NCBI GenBank assembly: GCA_945869725.1
Contig: CAMBPO010000012.1
Span: 1-51,955, forward strand
Reading direction: 5' to 3'
Source of the DNA: Klebsiella pneumoniae
GTDB taxonomy: Bacteria; Pseudomonadota; Gammaproteobacteria; Pseudomonadales; Pseudohongiellaceae
DNA: 51,955 bases
Every line of letters begins with the position of its first letter. Position 1 is the stretch's first letter. The notes below the pieces were generated by a model. The model was not told the DNA's origin, ran no database searches, and was given only the letters and a program-made list of their open reading frames with translations. The translations under genes and the position numbers were made by a program. Of the stretch, positions 8,276 to 17,472 are shown piece after piece.

Positions 8276-10027
8276 ATGCGCACGTCAATTCGAATACTGA
8301 CCCTGACTGGTTTAGCCCTTTTCCTGCAGCAAAGCGCTTTTCAGCAAACAGCAATGGCCCAGTCCGATGTGTCCCCGTTGCAGGATTACTCACCGGTGAC
8401 AGATCAGCTGCTGCTGGATCCACCGGACAGCGACTGGCTGATGTGGCGGGGCACTTACGACCTCAGTGGTCATAGCGCTCTGGCGCAGATCAATCGCGAC
8501 AATGTGGCTGACCTGAAACTCGCCTGGAGCGCGCCGCTGGGTGAAGGCGGCAATATGACCACCCCGCTGGTACACAGCGGTGTGATGTTTATCGCCGACA
8601 ACAACAACGTGCTGCTGGCACTGGACGCCCGCAATGGAGAAGAGTTGTGGCGCTATCAGCACGAATCTGAAAATCTCGATGGTCGCCGCATCGGCATTGC
8701 CCTCTACGGTGACAAGGTCATCGTGCCGCATAACGATCTGGATGTGGTGGCGCTGAATGTGCGAACCGGCGCGGTAGAGTGGGAGCAGGCGATCAGTGTG
8801 CCGACAACGGAAGTGGGCCGCGGCTACTATTCCCTGCGCGGCGCGCCTATGGTGGCAAATGGCATGGTGGTGCAGGGCGTCGGCGCCACGATTGTGCCCG
8901 AGGGCGGCTTTATTGTTGGCCTGGACCTTGAGACCGGCGCAGAACAGTGGCGCTTCCACACAGTCGCCCGCCCCGATGCGCCGGGCGGAAATACCTGGAA
9001 TAACCTCCCGCTGAATGAGCGCAGCGGTGGGTCGGTGTGGATACCCGGCAGCTACGATCCCGTGCTGGATCTGGTGTTTTTTGGCACCGCGCCGACCTAC
9101 GATACCGGGCCACTGTTGCCTGATCTGGGCATTGACGGTGTGTCCAACGCCGCACTGTATACCAACGCCACCTTGGCACTGCGGCCACGCACCGGTGAAC
9201 TGGCCTGGTACTTCCAGCATATGCCTAACGATCAGTGGGATCTGGATTGGGTCTATGAGCGGCAGCTGGCCAATCTGCAGATCAATGGTGAGCAGCGCAG
9301 AGTGGTGTTTACCGCCGGCAAGATGGCGCTCTATGACATGCTTGATGCGGCAACCGGTGAATATCTGACATCGCTGGACACCGGCATCCAGAACATGATT
9401 TCCCATATTGATCCGCTGACGGGCGACAAGACCTTGTACCCGAGCGCGATACCCAATGCCGAGTTAGGACATTTACTGTGCCCGTATGTGCTGGGCGGCA
9501 GAAACTGGCAGGCTGGCTCGTATGATCACAGCCGAAAGATGGTTTACCTGCCCCTGTCAGAAGTCTGCATGATGGGCGGGCCGACCGGCGAGGGCACGCT
9601 GTTAAGCTCAGGTGTCACCACTACCGCCCAACCACGTCCGGACAGCGATGGTAACTTTGGTCGCCTGCAGGCCATTAATCTGGACACCATGGAGCTGGCC
9701 TGGGCTCTCCGCGAGACAACGCCACCGGTAACGGCCGCACTGGCAACGGCGGGCAGTCTGGTGTTTAGTGGATTCCTGGATCAGTCCTTCAAAGCCGTCG
9801 ACGCGGATACTGGCACTGTGCTCTGGCAAACCTCGCTGGGACATATCCCCTCGTCATTCCCGATGACCTATGCGGTCGATGGTAAACAATATGTTGCCAT
9901 CGTGCGCGGGCAGCCAAGCCGTTTTGTGGGCAGTCTGTACGGCATCATTGCCGGTTTCCTGGGCGCTGACAGCAGCGCCCTTGGCACTCCCAGCACAGGC
10001 CCTGCGATCATGGTGTTTGCGCTGTGA
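8276..10027 (+). CDS. Periplasmic PQQ-dependent dehydrogenase (no haem domain)
   Basis: 583 aa from the ATG at 8276, which begins a clean signal peptide ending AMAQS; an in-frame codon at 8204 overlaps the preceding gene and is rejected. The mature protein opens WLMWRGTYDLSGHS and repeats the W-docking pattern of the eight-bladed quinoprotein propeller (for example TGAVEWEQ, TGAEQWRF, TGELAWYF). QHMPNDQWDLDW carries the expected catalytic Asp322; Asp324 two residues on is the position that in XoxF/PedH enzymes binds a lanthanide. No CxxCH is present, so a separate cytochrome is needed; the gene at 6189 supplies one. Probable reaction: oxidation of an alcohol to an aldehyde in the periplasm. 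Confidence 0.88.
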   Translation: MRTSIRILTLTGLALFLQQSAFQQTAMAQSDVSPLQDYSPVTDQLLLDPPDSDWLMWRGTYDLSGHSALAQINRDNVADLKLAWSAPLGEGGNMTTPLVHSGVMFIADNNNVLLALDARNGEELWRYQHESENLDGRRIGIALYGDKVIVPHNDLDVVALNVRTGAVEWEQAISVPTTEVGRGYYSLRGAPMVANGMVVQGVGATIVPEGGFIVGLDLETGAEQWRFHTVARPDAPGGNTWNNLPLNERSGGSVWIPGSYDPVLDLVFFGTAPTYDTGPLLPDLGIDGVSNAALYTNATLALRPRTGELAWYFQHMPNDQWDLDWVYERQLANLQINGEQRRVVFTAGKMALYDMLDAATGEYLTSLDTGIQNMISHIDPLTGDKTLYPSAIPNAELGHLLCPYVLGGRNWQAGSYDHSRKMVYLPLSEVCMMGGPTGEGTLLSSGVTTTAQPRPDSDGNFGRLQAINLDTMELAWALRETTPPVTAALATAGSLVFSGFLDQSFKAVDADTGTVLWQTSLGHIPSSFPMTYAVDGKQYVAIVRGQPSRFVGSLYGIIAGFLGADSSALGTPSTGPAIMVFAL

Positions 10028-10148
10028 TGACCTCGCTGGCCAGCACCGTCAGGTGCTGGCGCTGCCAAGTGCCAGCCATATCGTGCAATATCGCCTTGAA
10101 AAACATCAAGTTGTGGTTTGAGCAAATTACCCCTATCGCGTTGTTCAT

Positions 10149-10169
10149 ATCCGCTTCATCGAAGCGGAT
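10149..10169. other. Hairpin in the 330-bp gap between the PQQ gene and the TonB receptor
   Basis: ATCCGCTTC and GAAGCGGAT are exact 9-bp inverted arms around ATC. A T-rich stretch begins about 20 bp later, so it may be a weak terminator for the PQQ gene or a protein site. The rest of 10028-10359 is AT-rich, with a likely promoter for the receptor but no gene that I can support. Confidence 0.4.
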
Positions 10170-10359
10170 GGTCACTACAATTTTTTACAATTTTTCTATC
10201 AATTTTTTGATTACAATTCAAACTGCTGTCACAGAACGCTTTCCACGGCCGAAGCCTGTACATATAGATCTATCCCCTAGCTTTCTGTCCTGTAGTCGCC
10301 AGCTAGCGTCCTTATCCATTGAGCCTTAATCCTTAACCCTTGATTCGGTACTAGCCACT

Positions 10360-13300
10360 ATGAGTAACCCATTTCGTCGAAAAGCTAACCATCTTCGTAT
10401 TGCCATTGCCGCGGTGACGTCGGGCGTTTTACTGATGGGAGGCGCTGCCTCTAATTACGTTTACGCCCAACCGGCCGCTGATCCCTCAGCAGACGTCGAG
10501 GAAATTGTTGTTATCGGCTCCAGAATCCGCCGCTCTACGACCATTGAAAATATTGTTGTCACCGAGGTGACTGCAGAACAGATGGATTCGCGGGCTTTTG
10601 TGAATACCATCGAAAGTCTTGAGCAATTGCCATTTGTCAGTGTTGGGGTCAACAATCAAGGCAACAGCACGCAATTTGGTGACAACAATGCCTATGTGAA
10701 TTTGCTTAACCTGGGATCACAACGCACCGTCACGCTGGTTGATGGGCGACGAATGGTGTCATCAAATCAGGGAACCGTCTTTGTTCCGGGCAACGCAACC
10801 GGCGCACAAGTCGATCTGAGCATCATCAATCCTTCACTGATAGAGCGCACTGAAGTTCAAACAATTGGTTCCGGTGCGGTTTACGGGCCAGATGCGATTG
10901 CAGGGGTCGTCAACGTTCAGCTGGACCGCGATTTTGAGGGGCTGGAAGTCATCACTCAGCTGGGCACAACCGCAGAATCTGACGGCGATCAGCGTCGCCT
11001 GTCCATGGCCTGGGGAAGTGAGGCTTTGGATGGACGCGCGCATGTTGTTCTGGGTGCGGAGTATCTTGAAGCTGAGCCTGTTTACTATGGCTCCGGCAGG
11101 CCCTGGACCAACAACATCAGCACCATTAATAACCCTTACAGCCTCAGCGGTACCGATGGTGTCGCCAACACCGTATTCCAGGATGAGATGATTGGTGTAG
11201 CAAGTCCCTTGGGGGGACGGCTGGACATGCGGCAGATCAATTCCGGCAATTCGGCAACGTTCTACTTCCCTAGGGCTTGTATCGCGGCTCAAACAGTAAA
11301 CGTAGCCGGCTGTAACGCGTTTACCGCACAACGAGGTCAGAGCCCCTGGGCTAATGGCCTGGTGGGCGGCCTGAATCCAATGGCGTTTGTGGGCACCTTT
11401 GGCCTCACCTCCGGATTCCCCACTGTGCCGGTGCAAGCCGGATCTGCAGATGCGTTTGCTGGATTAACCCGCGTGGCAATACCGCTGACCTTTAATTCTG
11501 CGGGCAATCCTGTGCCCTTGGCACTGGGAAATATTTTGCCACCGGATATTGCTTCGCAGTCCGTGGCGATCAATGCAGGAGGCTTTGACTCACGTGACCT
11601 GAATACAATTCAGGCGGGCCAGGATCGTTACGGCTTGAATGCCTTTTTCTCATACGAGCTGACAGACTCCATCATTTATGAATCGGACTTTTTGTACTCT
11701 GAGATTAACAACGAGCAGCGTGCAGACAATTTTGGATCAAACAGTCCGGCCGGTTCTTTTACATCAGGTAACGCCGGGATACCGATTTACTACAACCAGA
11801 ATCCGTTTGTCACCAGCGCAACAAAAGCGCAGATAGGCAGCATTATTGCGGCTAACCCTGTTAACCCATTTATTTCGCTGGCAGGGCAACCGGTATTTTA
11901 TTTGCAGCGATCCCTTGCGGATGTAACCGGCTCTAACAGTGCGGCCGGTATCACTAATTTTGAAGGCAACAAGTCAACAACGTTCAGTACCGGTCATACA
12001 CTGAAACAGGACTTCCAATTCCTTGACAGAGATCTTTACTGGGAAGCCACGCTAGCCTACGGCCGCAATGAAAGTAAAAATAACGCGTCTAATGACATCC
12101 TGGATCTGGAATTTGCTCTCGCAACGGATGTGGTGCTTGATGCCCGCGGCAATCCGGTTTGTCGCCAGCAAACACTGTCTGCCCCAGAGGCGGTCAATGT
12201 GCGGAATCCTTTCCTGACCAATTTGAATATCGCCACCGGCATCACTCCCTCTAAAGCGCAGATAGACAGCTGTGTGCCGCTGAATTTGTTTGGCGTTGGT
12301 GCAGCGTCTGCCGCAGCAATCGATTACGTGACAGCACAGGCAGATTCAAACAACAAGGCTGAGCAGAAGTTTGCCTCTGTGCAACTTGGCGGTAACTTAT
12401 ACACCTTGCCGGCTGGCGATATTCTCTTCAACACAGAGATGCAGTGGCGTCGGGAAGACCTGGCGTTTACGCCAAACCGTGTGGCTGCACTGGGCTTGGC
12501 GCGTACAACCATCAGCCAACCAGGCTTGGGTTACGCGGTGTTCCGCGAGGCCGGTGTTGAGGCCAGTATCCCCGTGATTAATGGCGGATTTTCGTTGCCG
12601 TTTGTTGGCGACGTGCATGTGGGTGAGTTGCGCCTGGATACGGCCGTGCGCGTGGTGGATCGCGAGGGAGAAGGCACTCCAAACGGGATAAACAATCCCT
12701 TTGTGCAAACCGACACTGGCTCGGCGACAACCTTTAACGTGGGTGGTTTGTGGTCGCCACTGGAGTGGATCAGCTTCCGCGGTAACCGCTCTCGTTCTGT
12801 GCGATCGCCATCTATTGTTGAGACATTAGGTGCTCCACAAACCGGATTTTCCGCCCTGGGCGGTGCATTTCCCTGCACCGGCAGCAGCCGTAATAACGGA
12901 CCTGCCAGCGGAATCCGTATTAAAAATTGTGACGCATTCGAAAAATCTCTGGGGCTTCCTGCTGGCACGTTTGCAGGCCTGTTCCCATCCAACGCTTCCG
13001 TACCCGCGGGTGTTGGTGGTAACCCGGCGCTGACCAACGAGGTAGCCTTAAACTGGACGGCAGGATTTGTGATTCAGCCAACATTCATCGAAGGACTGCA
13101 GATACAGGCAGACTACCTGAGCGTGAGACTGGATAGTCAGATTGGCCTGACCTTCCTCGGTACGCAGTGTTTTGACCAGACAGATTTCCCGACCAGCCTG
13201 ATCGGTGGAGTATCGGCATGTGAAGCGATCACCCTTGGCACGGGCACTGGCCCCGGAGGCTTGACGGCGCCGTTTACCATCCCGACAACAAATATCATCA

Positions 13301-13914
13301 CCGGCAATCCAATCAAGCCGCCGGCGATCGCGGGCGCACCTGCGCCAGTGCAATCACCTTACACCATTGCCACAGCGCAGTTCAGCAATGCGAATCAGGG
13401 CTCTATCCGGCTGCAGGGCATCAACTCAAGAATCAGCTATCAGTTCAGTCCGCAGGATCTGTTATCACCGCTGGGACTGGGTGACGCATCGCTGGGGCAG
13501 ATGAGAGTCGATGCTTACATGTATTTCGTCAATAAATTCCAGACCTCCTCGAGCGGCACGTTTGGCGCGGACACCAATAATAATCGTGGCGAGCCAGGCT
13601 ACGAAAAAGTTCAGGGACGCGTTGATTTGTCACACAGACTGGGCAGATTTACCAATCAGTTGCAGTGGTTCTACGCACATAAATCTCAGGCCAACATCGA
13701 CATCAATCCGACCGTTATCCCTGAGCAGAATGCCGCGTTTTTCAGGCCTGCGTACGATCGGTTCAACTACAACGTCTCCTATGAGATTAGCGACAACCTG
13801 ACTGCCCGATTGGTTGTTAACAATCTCTTGAACGATGAGTTGCTACCGCAGTACGGTCTGCCCGGTGATTTATTAGGCAGAAGTTATGTTGTCAGGCTTG
13901 ATGCCCGTTTTTGA
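10360..13914 (+). CDS. TonB-dependent receptor, complete
   Basis: 1184 aa, longer than most siderophore receptors. A signal peptide ends at YVYAQP; directly after it EEIVVIGSRIRR is a TonB-box/plug-start motif of the large TonB receptors with an 'IVVTGSRI' signature. A plug follows (TVTLVDGRRM, VQTIGSGAVYGPDAIAGVVN), then a long barrel ending VVRLDARF with terminal Phe. No Shine-Dalgarno is obvious before the ATG. It follows the PQQ dehydrogenase on the same strand, separated by 330 bp, and may be transcribed from its own promoter. The ligand is unknown; a substrate or metal/cofactor for the neighbouring quinoprotein is an inference. Confidence 0.93.
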   Translation: MSNPFRRKANHLRIAIAAVTSGVLLMGGAASNYVYAQPAADPSADVEEIVVIGSRIRRSTTIENIVVTEVTAEQMDSRAFVNTIESLEQLPFVSVGVNNQGNSTQFGDNNAYVNLLNLGSQRTVTLVDGRRMVSSNQGTVFVPGNATGAQVDLSIINPSLIERTEVQTIGSGAVYGPDAIAGVVNVQLDRDFEGLEVITQLGTTAESDGDQRRLSMAWGSEALDGRAHVVLGAEYLEAEPVYYGSGRPWTNNISTINNPYSLSGTDGVANTVFQDEMIGVASPLGGRLDMRQINSGNSATFYFPRACIAAQTVNVAGCNAFTAQRGQSPWANGLVGGLNPMAFVGTFGLTSGFPTVPVQAGSADAFAGLTRVAIPLTFNSAGNPVPLALGNILPPDIASQSVAINAGGFDSRDLNTIQAGQDRYGLNAFFSYELTDSIIYESDFLYSEINNEQRADNFGSNSPAGSFTSGNAGIPIYYNQNPFVTSATKAQIGSIIAANPVNPFISLAGQPVFYLQRSLADVTGSNSAAGITNFEGNKSTTFSTGHTLKQDFQFLDRDLYWEATLAYGRNESKNNASNDILDLEFALATDVVLDARGNPVCRQQTLSAPEAVNVRNPFLTNLNIATGITPSKAQIDSCVPLNLFGVGAASAAAIDYVTAQADSNNKAEQKFASVQLGGNLYTLPAGDILFNTEMQWRREDLAFTPNRVAALGLARTTISQPGLGYAVFREAGVEASIPVINGGFSLPFVGDVHVGELRLDTAVRVVDREGEGTPNGINNPFVQTDTGSATTFNVGGLWSPLEWISFRGNRSRSVRSPSIVETLGAPQTGFSALGGAFPCTGSSRNNGPASGIRIKNCDAFEKSLGLPAGTFAGLFPSNASVPAGVGGNPALTNEVALNWTAGFVIQPTFIEGLQIQADYLSVRLDSQIGLTFLGTQCFDQTDFPTSLIGGVSACEAITLGTGTGPGGLTAPFTIPTTNIITGNPIKPPAIAGAPAPVQSPYTIATAQFSNANQGSIRLQGINSRISYQFSPQDLLSPLGLGDASLGQMRVDAYMYFVNKFQTSSSGTFGADTNNNRGEPGYEKVQGRVDLSHRLGRFTNQLQWFYAHKSQANIDINPTVIPEQNAAFFRPAYDRFNYNVSYEISDNLTARLVVNNLLNDELLPQYGLPGDLLGRSYVVRLDARF

Positions 13915-13934
13915 TCGGGTATTTAACTAACTAA

Positions 13935-13961
13935 CCGGGGGGCTCTTGTCGGGCCCCCCGG
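13935..13961 (+). terminator. GC-rich hairpin after the TonB receptor
   Basis: CCGGGGGGC and GCCCCCCGG form a 9-bp stem with a 9-nt loop 20 bp after the receptor stop. There is no T-tract, so it may stabilise the mRNA end or need Rho. It sits between two converging genes. Confidence 0.5.
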
Positions 13962-14023
13962 CTGGTGTTAGTGGGTCATACCAATAAAACCACCCTCAAG
14001 GCTGTTCTTTCAACGCAACTGGT

Positions 14024-15292
14024 TCAACGCACAAGCGGCAGCGCCATCCACCGTGTGGTATACGCCGGCGACAAATGCTCACGCTTCATTGTCCACGGCG
14101 ACTGTTGCCCTTGGCTGGCAAACCAGGCTTTGCCGTGTGCGCTGGTGTTAATGCGATCAAGCAGCGCCATCAGCTTCTTGCCGCCGTCAGCTTGGCGGGT
14201 ATCAAACAAGTCCTGCTGCACCACACCCTGATCCCCCAGTTCCGTCAGCATGACGCCGGCTTTGGCGTAACGCACGCCGTCTTTCCAGATGACATCCAGC
14301 AGCGACATGGCTGCGCGGGTCAGCACCCGTGTGTCATCGGTGTTGACTGCAAAGCGCGTCGAAGCCGCGTTGCTGTACTGGACTGCGCCCTGGCGGAAAA
14401 AGCTGGTGCGGATAAACACCTGCACATGCCCGCAGCACTGCCGCTCATAACGCAGCTTTTCAGCGGCTCGGGCGATATAACCACTGACCAGTTGCTGCAT
14501 GATGTGTTTGTCGGTCACCACCTCACCAAACGAGCGCGAACACAGGATCTGCTGTTTGGCTGGCGCTTGAATCTCCAGCTCCAGACAACTCTCGCCATTA
14601 AGCTCGCTGATGGTTTTTTCCATCACCACTGAAAAATGTTTGCGCAACTGTTTGGGATTGGCATCCGCCAGATCCAGTGCCGTGGTAATGCCCAGCGCCG
14701 CCAGCCGTGTGGTCAGTTTGCCACCCACACCCCAGACTTCATTCACTGGCGTCATCGCCATCAGTTTTCGTTGCCGGGTCCTGTCGGTTAAATCCAGCAC
14801 ACCCTGGATGGCCGGATACTTCTTGGCGGCATAGTTGGCCAGCTTCGCCAGCGTTTTGGAGGGCGCAATGCCAACACACACCGCCATGCCCGTGTACTGG
14901 GCAACGGTGTCTTTGAGCTGATAACCAAAGTCGGACAGCGGCATCACCCGATCGACCGAGGTCATATCCACAAACGCTTCATCGATGGAATATACCTCCA
15001 CACGCGGCGACATCGCCTCCAGAGTCTGCATCACCCGATTGGACATGTCGGCATACAAGGCATAGTTGGACGAGAACACCACAATCGAGTGTTTGTGAAT
15101 CATGTCCTTGATCTGAAACGCCGGCACACCCATTTTGATGCCCAGCGCCTTGGCCTCTTTTGAGCGGGCGACCACACAGCCGTCATTGTTCGACAGCACC
15201 ACCACGGCGCGATGTTTGATATCCGGCCTGAAGAGTTTCTCGCACGACGCATAAAAGTTATTGCAGTCAACCAGCGCAAACACACTGCTCAT
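14024..15292 (-). CDS. umuC: DNA polymerase V catalytic subunit UmuC
   Basis: 422 aa, normal length for UmuC. A Y-family polymerase: LVDCNNFYASCE with Asp9, and YSIDEAF (101-107) with Asp104/Glu105 as the metal ligands; VLSNNDGCVVARS is the finger motif specific to UmuC-type enzymes. With UmuD' it forms Pol V, which copies past DNA lesions with low fidelity. Its ATG overlaps the umuD stop by 4 bp (ATGA), so it is translated by coupling. It shares the SOS-controlled promoter upstream of umuD. Confidence 0.96.
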   Translation of the reverse strand: MSSVFALVDCNNFYASCEKLFRPDIKHRAVVVLSNNDGCVVARSKEAKALGIKMGVPAFQIKDMIHKHSIVVFSSNYALYADMSNRVMQTLEAMSPRVEVYSIDEAFVDMTSVDRVMPLSDFGYQLKDTVAQYTGMAVCVGIAPSKTLAKLANYAAKKYPAIQGVLDLTDRTRQRKLMAMTPVNEVWGVGGKLTTRLAALGITTALDLADANPKQLRKHFSVVMEKTISELNGESCLELEIQAPAKQQILCSRSFGEVVTDKHIMQQLVSGYIARAAEKLRYERQCCGHVQVFIRTSFFRQGAVQYSNAASTRFAVNTDDTRVLTRAAMSLLDVIWKDGVRYAKAGVMLTELGDQGVVQQDLFDTRQADGGKKLMALLDRINTSAHGKAWFASQGQQSPWTMKREHLSPAYTTRWMALPLVR

Positions 15293-15723
15293 CGTTGGCC
15301 ACGGATGTCCCGTATGGAGCGGGTGACCACACCAAAAATCTCCAGCTCGCTGTCATTGCCCAGCGTGATCGGCGCATAGGCGCGGTTTCTGGGTAGCAGC
15401 ATGGGCGCCGGATGCAGCGCCAGTTCCTTCACCGTGAATTCCCCGTCCAACACTGCGATCACAACATCGCCGTGGCTCGCCCGTAGCGATCGATCCACCA
15501 CCAGAATGTCTCCGGGGAAAATGCCGGCCTCAATCATGCTGTCACCGGAGACGCGCACAAAAAACGTCGCGGCCGGGTGCTGAATGCATAACTCATTGAG
15601 ATCCAGTGTCTTTTCGACAAAGTCCTGCGCCGGGGACGGAAAGCCGGCGGATACCCGCTCCAAAAACAGGGGAATCAGGCGCAGCGCAAAGCTGCCGGCT
15701 TTGCCTAAGAGGGATATGTGCAT
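15289..15723 (-). CDS. umuD: Pol V accessory subunit UmuD (LexA-type self-cleaving S24 peptidase)
   Basis: 144 aa from the ATG at 15723, which has GAGG 4 nt upstream; a longer in-frame start at 15762 would lie inside the SOS box and is rejected. The cleavage site is Ala26-Gly27 in SAGFPSPAQD, Ser62 in GDSM is the nucleophile and Lys99 in FTVKE the general base. All are offset by two from E. coli UmuD. RecA-stimulated cleavage gives UmuD', the active partner of UmuC. Confidence 0.95.
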   Translation of the reverse strand: MHISLLGKAGSFALRLIPLFLERVSAGFPSPAQDFVEKTLDLNELCIQHPAATFFVRVSGDSMIEAGIFPGDILVVDRSLRASHGDVVIAVLDGEFTVKELALHPAPMLLPRNRAYAPITLGNDSELEIFGVVTRSIRDIRGQR

Positions 15724-15750
15724 GGTGCCTCGGAATGTGGTGCTAAATAA

Positions 15751-15766
15751 CTGTATGTGCATACAG
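15751..15766 (-). promoter_or_regulatory. LexA (SOS) box of umuDC
   Basis: CTGTATGTGCATACAG matches the gammaproteobacterial LexA pattern CTGT-N8-ACAG at all eight fixed positions and lies 28 bp upstream of the umuD start. It places umuDC under DNA-damage control. Confidence 0.93.
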
Positions 15767-15819
15767 TATCAGAGAGGGCGAGTGATGTGAACTGAGGAGT
15801 GAGGCGTTTCTGTCCCAGT

Positions 15820-15848
15820 TTGATACCTGATACGCGATAGGTTACAAT
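15820..15848 (+). promoter_or_regulatory. Sigma-70 promoter of higBA, likely giving a leaderless mRNA
   Basis: TTGATA (15820-15825), a 17-bp spacer and TACAAT (15843-15848) each match the consensus at 5 of 6 bases. The higB ATG begins only 8 nt after the -10 box, where transcription should start. ACCT...AGGT half-sites (15825-15842) in the spacer could be the antitoxin operator. Confidence 0.75.
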
Positions 15849-15855
15849 CTTTGCC

Positions 15856-16134
15856 ATGATACGGAACTTCAAACACAAAGGCTTGGGCAAGTTTTTTGAA
15901 ACTGGCAGTACCGCTGGAATTCAGGCTGCGCACTCAAATCGGCTCCGACTTATCCTCGGCCGTCTTCACGCAGCTACGACGCCGAAGGACATGGACTTGC
16001 CCGGTCTGCGTTTGCATGAGCTCATCGGTAACCGCTCCGGTACCTGGTCAGTGACAGTCAGTGGAAACTGGCGGGTAACGTTCATTTTTGTGGGCGAAGA
16101 CGCTGAGGTCGTTAATTATGAAGATTATCATTGA
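15856..16134 (+). CDS. higB: HigB/RelE-type mRNA interferase toxin
   Basis: 92 aa, typical length. MIRNFKHKGLGKFFETGS opens as HigB toxins do; PGLRLHELIG and SGNWRVTFIF are the conserved core and the strand that carries catalytic basic residues. The toxin cleaves mRNA on the ribosome and is held inactive by the antitoxin encoded 9 bp later. The toxin-first order is characteristic of hig systems. The start codon coincides with the predicted transcription start. Confidence 0.93.
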   Translation: MIRNFKHKGLGKFFETGSTAGIQAAHSNRLRLILGRLHAATTPKDMDLPGLRLHELIGNRSGTWSVTVSGNWRVTFIFVGEDAEVVNYEDYH

Positions 16135-16143
16135 GGTAACACC

Positions 16144-16431
16144 ATGCTGATGCACAACCCTCCTCACCCCGGTGAAATCATTAAAGAGCTCTGCTTAGAA
16201 CCGTTGGGTATTTCTGTCACTGATGCTGCCGATGCGCTTGGAATTAGTCGAAAAACATTAAGCGCCATACTCAATGGCCGTGCTGGGATAAGCCCGGAAA
16301 TGGCTATCCGACTGTCGATTGCATTTGATACGTCCGCTGAGAGTTGGCTGAACCAGCAATCTCAGTATGAGCTGTGGCATGCCGAACAGCACAGGAGTGA
16401 ACTTCAGGTTAAGAAGCTGGTTGCAGCGTGA
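16144..16431 (+). CDS. higA: HigA antitoxin, XRE-type DNA-binding protein
   Basis: 95 aa. [20 protein letters not shown] is the family N-terminus; the helix-turn-helix is around [20 protein letters not shown] with the 'NGR' turn after it. It neutralises HigB and represses the shared promoter. GAGG lies 7 nt upstream of the ATG and overlaps the end of higB. Confidence 0.95.
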   Translation: MLMHNPPHPGEIIKELCLEPLGISVTDAADALGISRKTLSAILNGRAGISPEMAIRLSIAFDTSAESWLNQQSQYELWHAEQHRSELQVKKLVAA

Positions 16432-16443
16432 CAAAGGACACCT

Positions 16444-17463
16444 ATGAGTTTTAGATTCTGGCGCCGTATCCGCCTCGCCCCCGGCATCACACTCAATCTG
16501 TCCAAGTCGACGGCCTCATTGTCGATAGGACCGCCCGGTGCAAAATTCACCATCAGCCCCCGCGGCAACCGCATCACCGCCGGCATTCCCGGCACCGGAT
16601 TGTTTTACACAGTGCATGATCGCCAGCGCGCAGGACGCGACGGCGCAGCGCCCACGGCCAAGGTAAGGGCCTCTGACCGCCTGAAACTCGGCTTTTTTCA
16701 GCGCCTGACCACCCCCGCCATCGAGCAACGCTTTGTTGAAGGCTTACGCGCACTCAACGAAGACAACACTGCTGAGGCGCTCAGCGCGCTGGAGCAAAGT
16801 ACCACGTTGCCCGATGCGGCGTGGATGGCCGGATTTATTCGCCTACGCCGCGAAGAGTTCGACCTGGCAACTGCGCATTTTCTGTATGCCCTGAGTCAAT
16901 CTGAGCAACTTGGCACCTTGTTCGCAAAATACGGCATCGCCGCCGTGGTGAATCTACCCATCACCGAAGACATATTTGCCCACATCACCCCCGGCGCACG
17001 CGGCACTCGACTCGCACTGGTTGAGGCGGCGCAGTTGCAGGGCCACCGCGAGGATGCTAACACTCACCTCCATCAACTGCTGGCGCTGGATGCCAGCGAC
17101 CCGGTCGTGCTGGTGTCGTTTGCCGAATTGTCACTCGACAGCCCGCACGATCGTCCGCTGATGGACAAGGTGGTGCGACTGACCACCGATATCAACAACG
17201 ACACCCCGGTACACACCGCGGTGCTGTTCTACCGCGCCCGCGCTCTGAGCGCACTGGGCTTGGCCGACGCGGCCATACAAGTATTAACGCAGGCTAACCG
17301 CCGCCAAAAAGACCGGCCAGCCGCGCTGATGCAACAGATTCGCTACCACCGCGCCGAGCTCTACGAACAAACCGGCCGCCGCGCCGATGCGCGCCGCGAG
17401 TTTGAAAAGCTGTACGCTGACGATCCGGCGTTTGAGGATGTGGCTTCGAAAGTCCTTTTGTAG
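16444..17463 (+). CDS. DUF4236 domain protein with TPR-like helical repeats
   Basis: 339 aa. Residues 1-60 carry the DUF4236 pattern: MSFRFWRRIRLAPGITLNLS, then SIGPPGAKFTISPRG and GIPGTGLFYT. The remainder is helical, with tetratricopeptide-like units such as ALNEDNTAEALSALEQ, LLALDASDPVVLVSFAEL and AELYEQTGRRADARREFEKL. No signal peptide. DUF4236 is often found beside mobile or defence genes; its role is not established. It starts 12 bp after higA and might be read through from it. Confidence 0.8.
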   Translation: MSFRFWRRIRLAPGITLNLSKSTASLSIGPPGAKFTISPRGNRITAGIPGTGLFYTVHDRQRAGRDGAAPTAKVRASDRLKLGFFQRLTTPAIEQRFVEGLRALNEDNTAEALSALEQSTTLPDAAWMAGFIRLRREEFDLATAHFLYALSQSEQLGTLFAKYGIAAVVNLPITEDIFAHITPGARGTRLALVEAAQLQGHREDANTHLHQLLALDASDPVVLVSFAELSLDSPHDRPLMDKVVRLTTDINNDTPVHTAVLFYRARALSALGLADAAIQVLTQANRRQKDRPAALMQQIRYHRAELYEQTGRRADARREFEKLYADDPAFEDVASKVLL

Positions 17464-17472
17464 AGTTCGAGC

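Noticed and set aside
8390..9406. A 338-codon minus-strand ORF inside the PQQ dehydrogenase
   Set aside because: It is His/Gln-rich antisense shadow with no start signal or recognisable motif; the plus strand carries the quinoprotein pattern throughout.
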